Source: an uncultured Gemmiger sp.
GTDB taxonomy: Bacteria; Bacillota; Clostridia; Oscillospirales; Ruminococcaceae
DNA: 6,320 bases
Assembly (NCBI GenBank): GCA_944382805.1
Contig: CALWNS010000090.1
Location: forward strand, 1 to 6,320
Direction: 5' to 3'
Shown: piece after piece, positions 6,040 through 6,320 of the stretch
How the letters are laid out: every line of letters begins with the position of its first letter
Numbering within the stretch: position 1 is the first letter of the stretch
Notes under the pieces: generated by a model
Databases searched by the model: none
Told to the model about the DNA's origin: nothing
What the model saw: the letters and a program-made list of their open reading frames with translations, nothing else
Made by a program: the position numbers and the translations under genes

Positions 6040-6320
6040 TTAGAGCAGCTCTTTTGTTTTACCGGCAAGATACAGCGGGATGTTGGTGATCGCGCCGTCT
6101 TTGCGATACCCGCGCTTGGAAAAGCGGATGGCGTGTTCGGGGTGACGGTCGGCGATATACCGTTTAAAGGAAGGCGCGGACTTGTCCTCGCCGCCCTTTG
6201 CCTCGATGGGGATGATCTCTGTGCCGTTTTGCAGCACGAAGTCGATTTCGCCGGTTTTGTCCGAGTAATAGCGAGGCTCCACGTCAAATTGACCGCGAAG
6301 CTGCTGCAACACATAGTTTT
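6040..6320 (-). CDS. C-terminal part of a DUF4143-type ATP-binding protein, 5' end outside window
   Basis: The frame enters from the window edge (NYVLQQLRGQF...) and ends at TAA 6042-6040, about 93 residues. It carries GEIDFVLQNGTEIIPIEAKGG, i.e. an Asp, a strand, then Glu-x-Lys, the pattern of a PD-(D/E)xK nuclease-like core, followed by SFKRYIADRHPEHAIRFSKRGY and a terminal NIPLYLAGKTKELL. This is the usual C-terminal end of proteins that have an N-terminal AAA_14-type ATPase and a DUF4143 domain; these are about 400 residues long and common in gut Firmicutes, with no agreed function (some are found near toxin-antitoxin or defence genes). The ATPase part is not visible here, so an upstream start is expected outside the window; the GTG at 6312 is an internal codon. 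Assignment is from motif recognition and is fairly sure. Confidence 0.85.
   Translation of the reverse strand, partial: NYVLQQLRGQFDVEPRYYSDKTGEIDFVLQNGTEIIPIEAKGGEDKSAPSFKRYIADRHPEHAIRFSKRGYRKDGAITNIPLYLAGKTKELL

Noticed and set aside
5994..6314. Minus-strand 106-residue frame at the window end
   Set aside because: Out-of-frame shadow of the DUF4143 coding frame, with a Ser/Arg/Pro-rich translation typical of shadows.

Overview
The window looks like a chromosomal piece of a GC-rich, low-motility-type gut Firmicute, most plausibly of the Oscillospiraceae/Ruminococcaceae (the Faecalibacterium, Gemmiger and Subdoligranulum neighbourhood). This placement is inferred from strong GGAGG-type Shine-Dalgarno sites 6-7 bases before each start, sigma-A-like promoters, U-tailed hairpin terminators and family content (zinc-ribbon membrane proteins, DUF2225-like, DUF4143). 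It is not proven. All six supported genes lie on the minus strand, so transcription runs from high to low coordinates.

Region by region, in transcription order: (1) 6320-6040 is the C-terminal end of a DUF4143-type ATP-binding protein, closed by a very strong hairpin terminator at 5955-5995. (2) 5801-4221 is a single gene with its own promoter and terminator region. It encodes a polytopic membrane protein with GT-C glycosyltransferase-like features and is visibly less GC-rich than the genes after it. (3) 3999-1 is a four-gene operon that continues out of the window, preceded by a good promoter (TTGCGA, 17 bases, TATAAT). It encodes a TcaA-like zinc-ribbon/single-TM/extracytoplasmic protein, a zinc-ribbon/PH-like/four-TM protein, a small DUF2225-like zinc-ribbon protein with a helical tail, and a cytoplasmic-looking HExxH metallopeptidase with a Pro/Ala-rich linker. 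Gaps shrink along the operon (43, 22, then 3 bases), and the last Shine-Dalgarno sits inside the preceding gene.

The operon is the most interesting part. Three successive proteins carry N-terminal four-cysteine zinc-binding modules, two are membrane proteins, and the fourth is a probable zinc protease. The four are probably co-expressed. A membrane-associated sensing or quality-control system with a proteolytic output is a reasonable hypothesis, but no function can be assigned from sequence alone. No tRNA, rRNA, CRISPR array, insertion sequence or integrase was seen, and no gene-free stretch exceeds about 240 bases.
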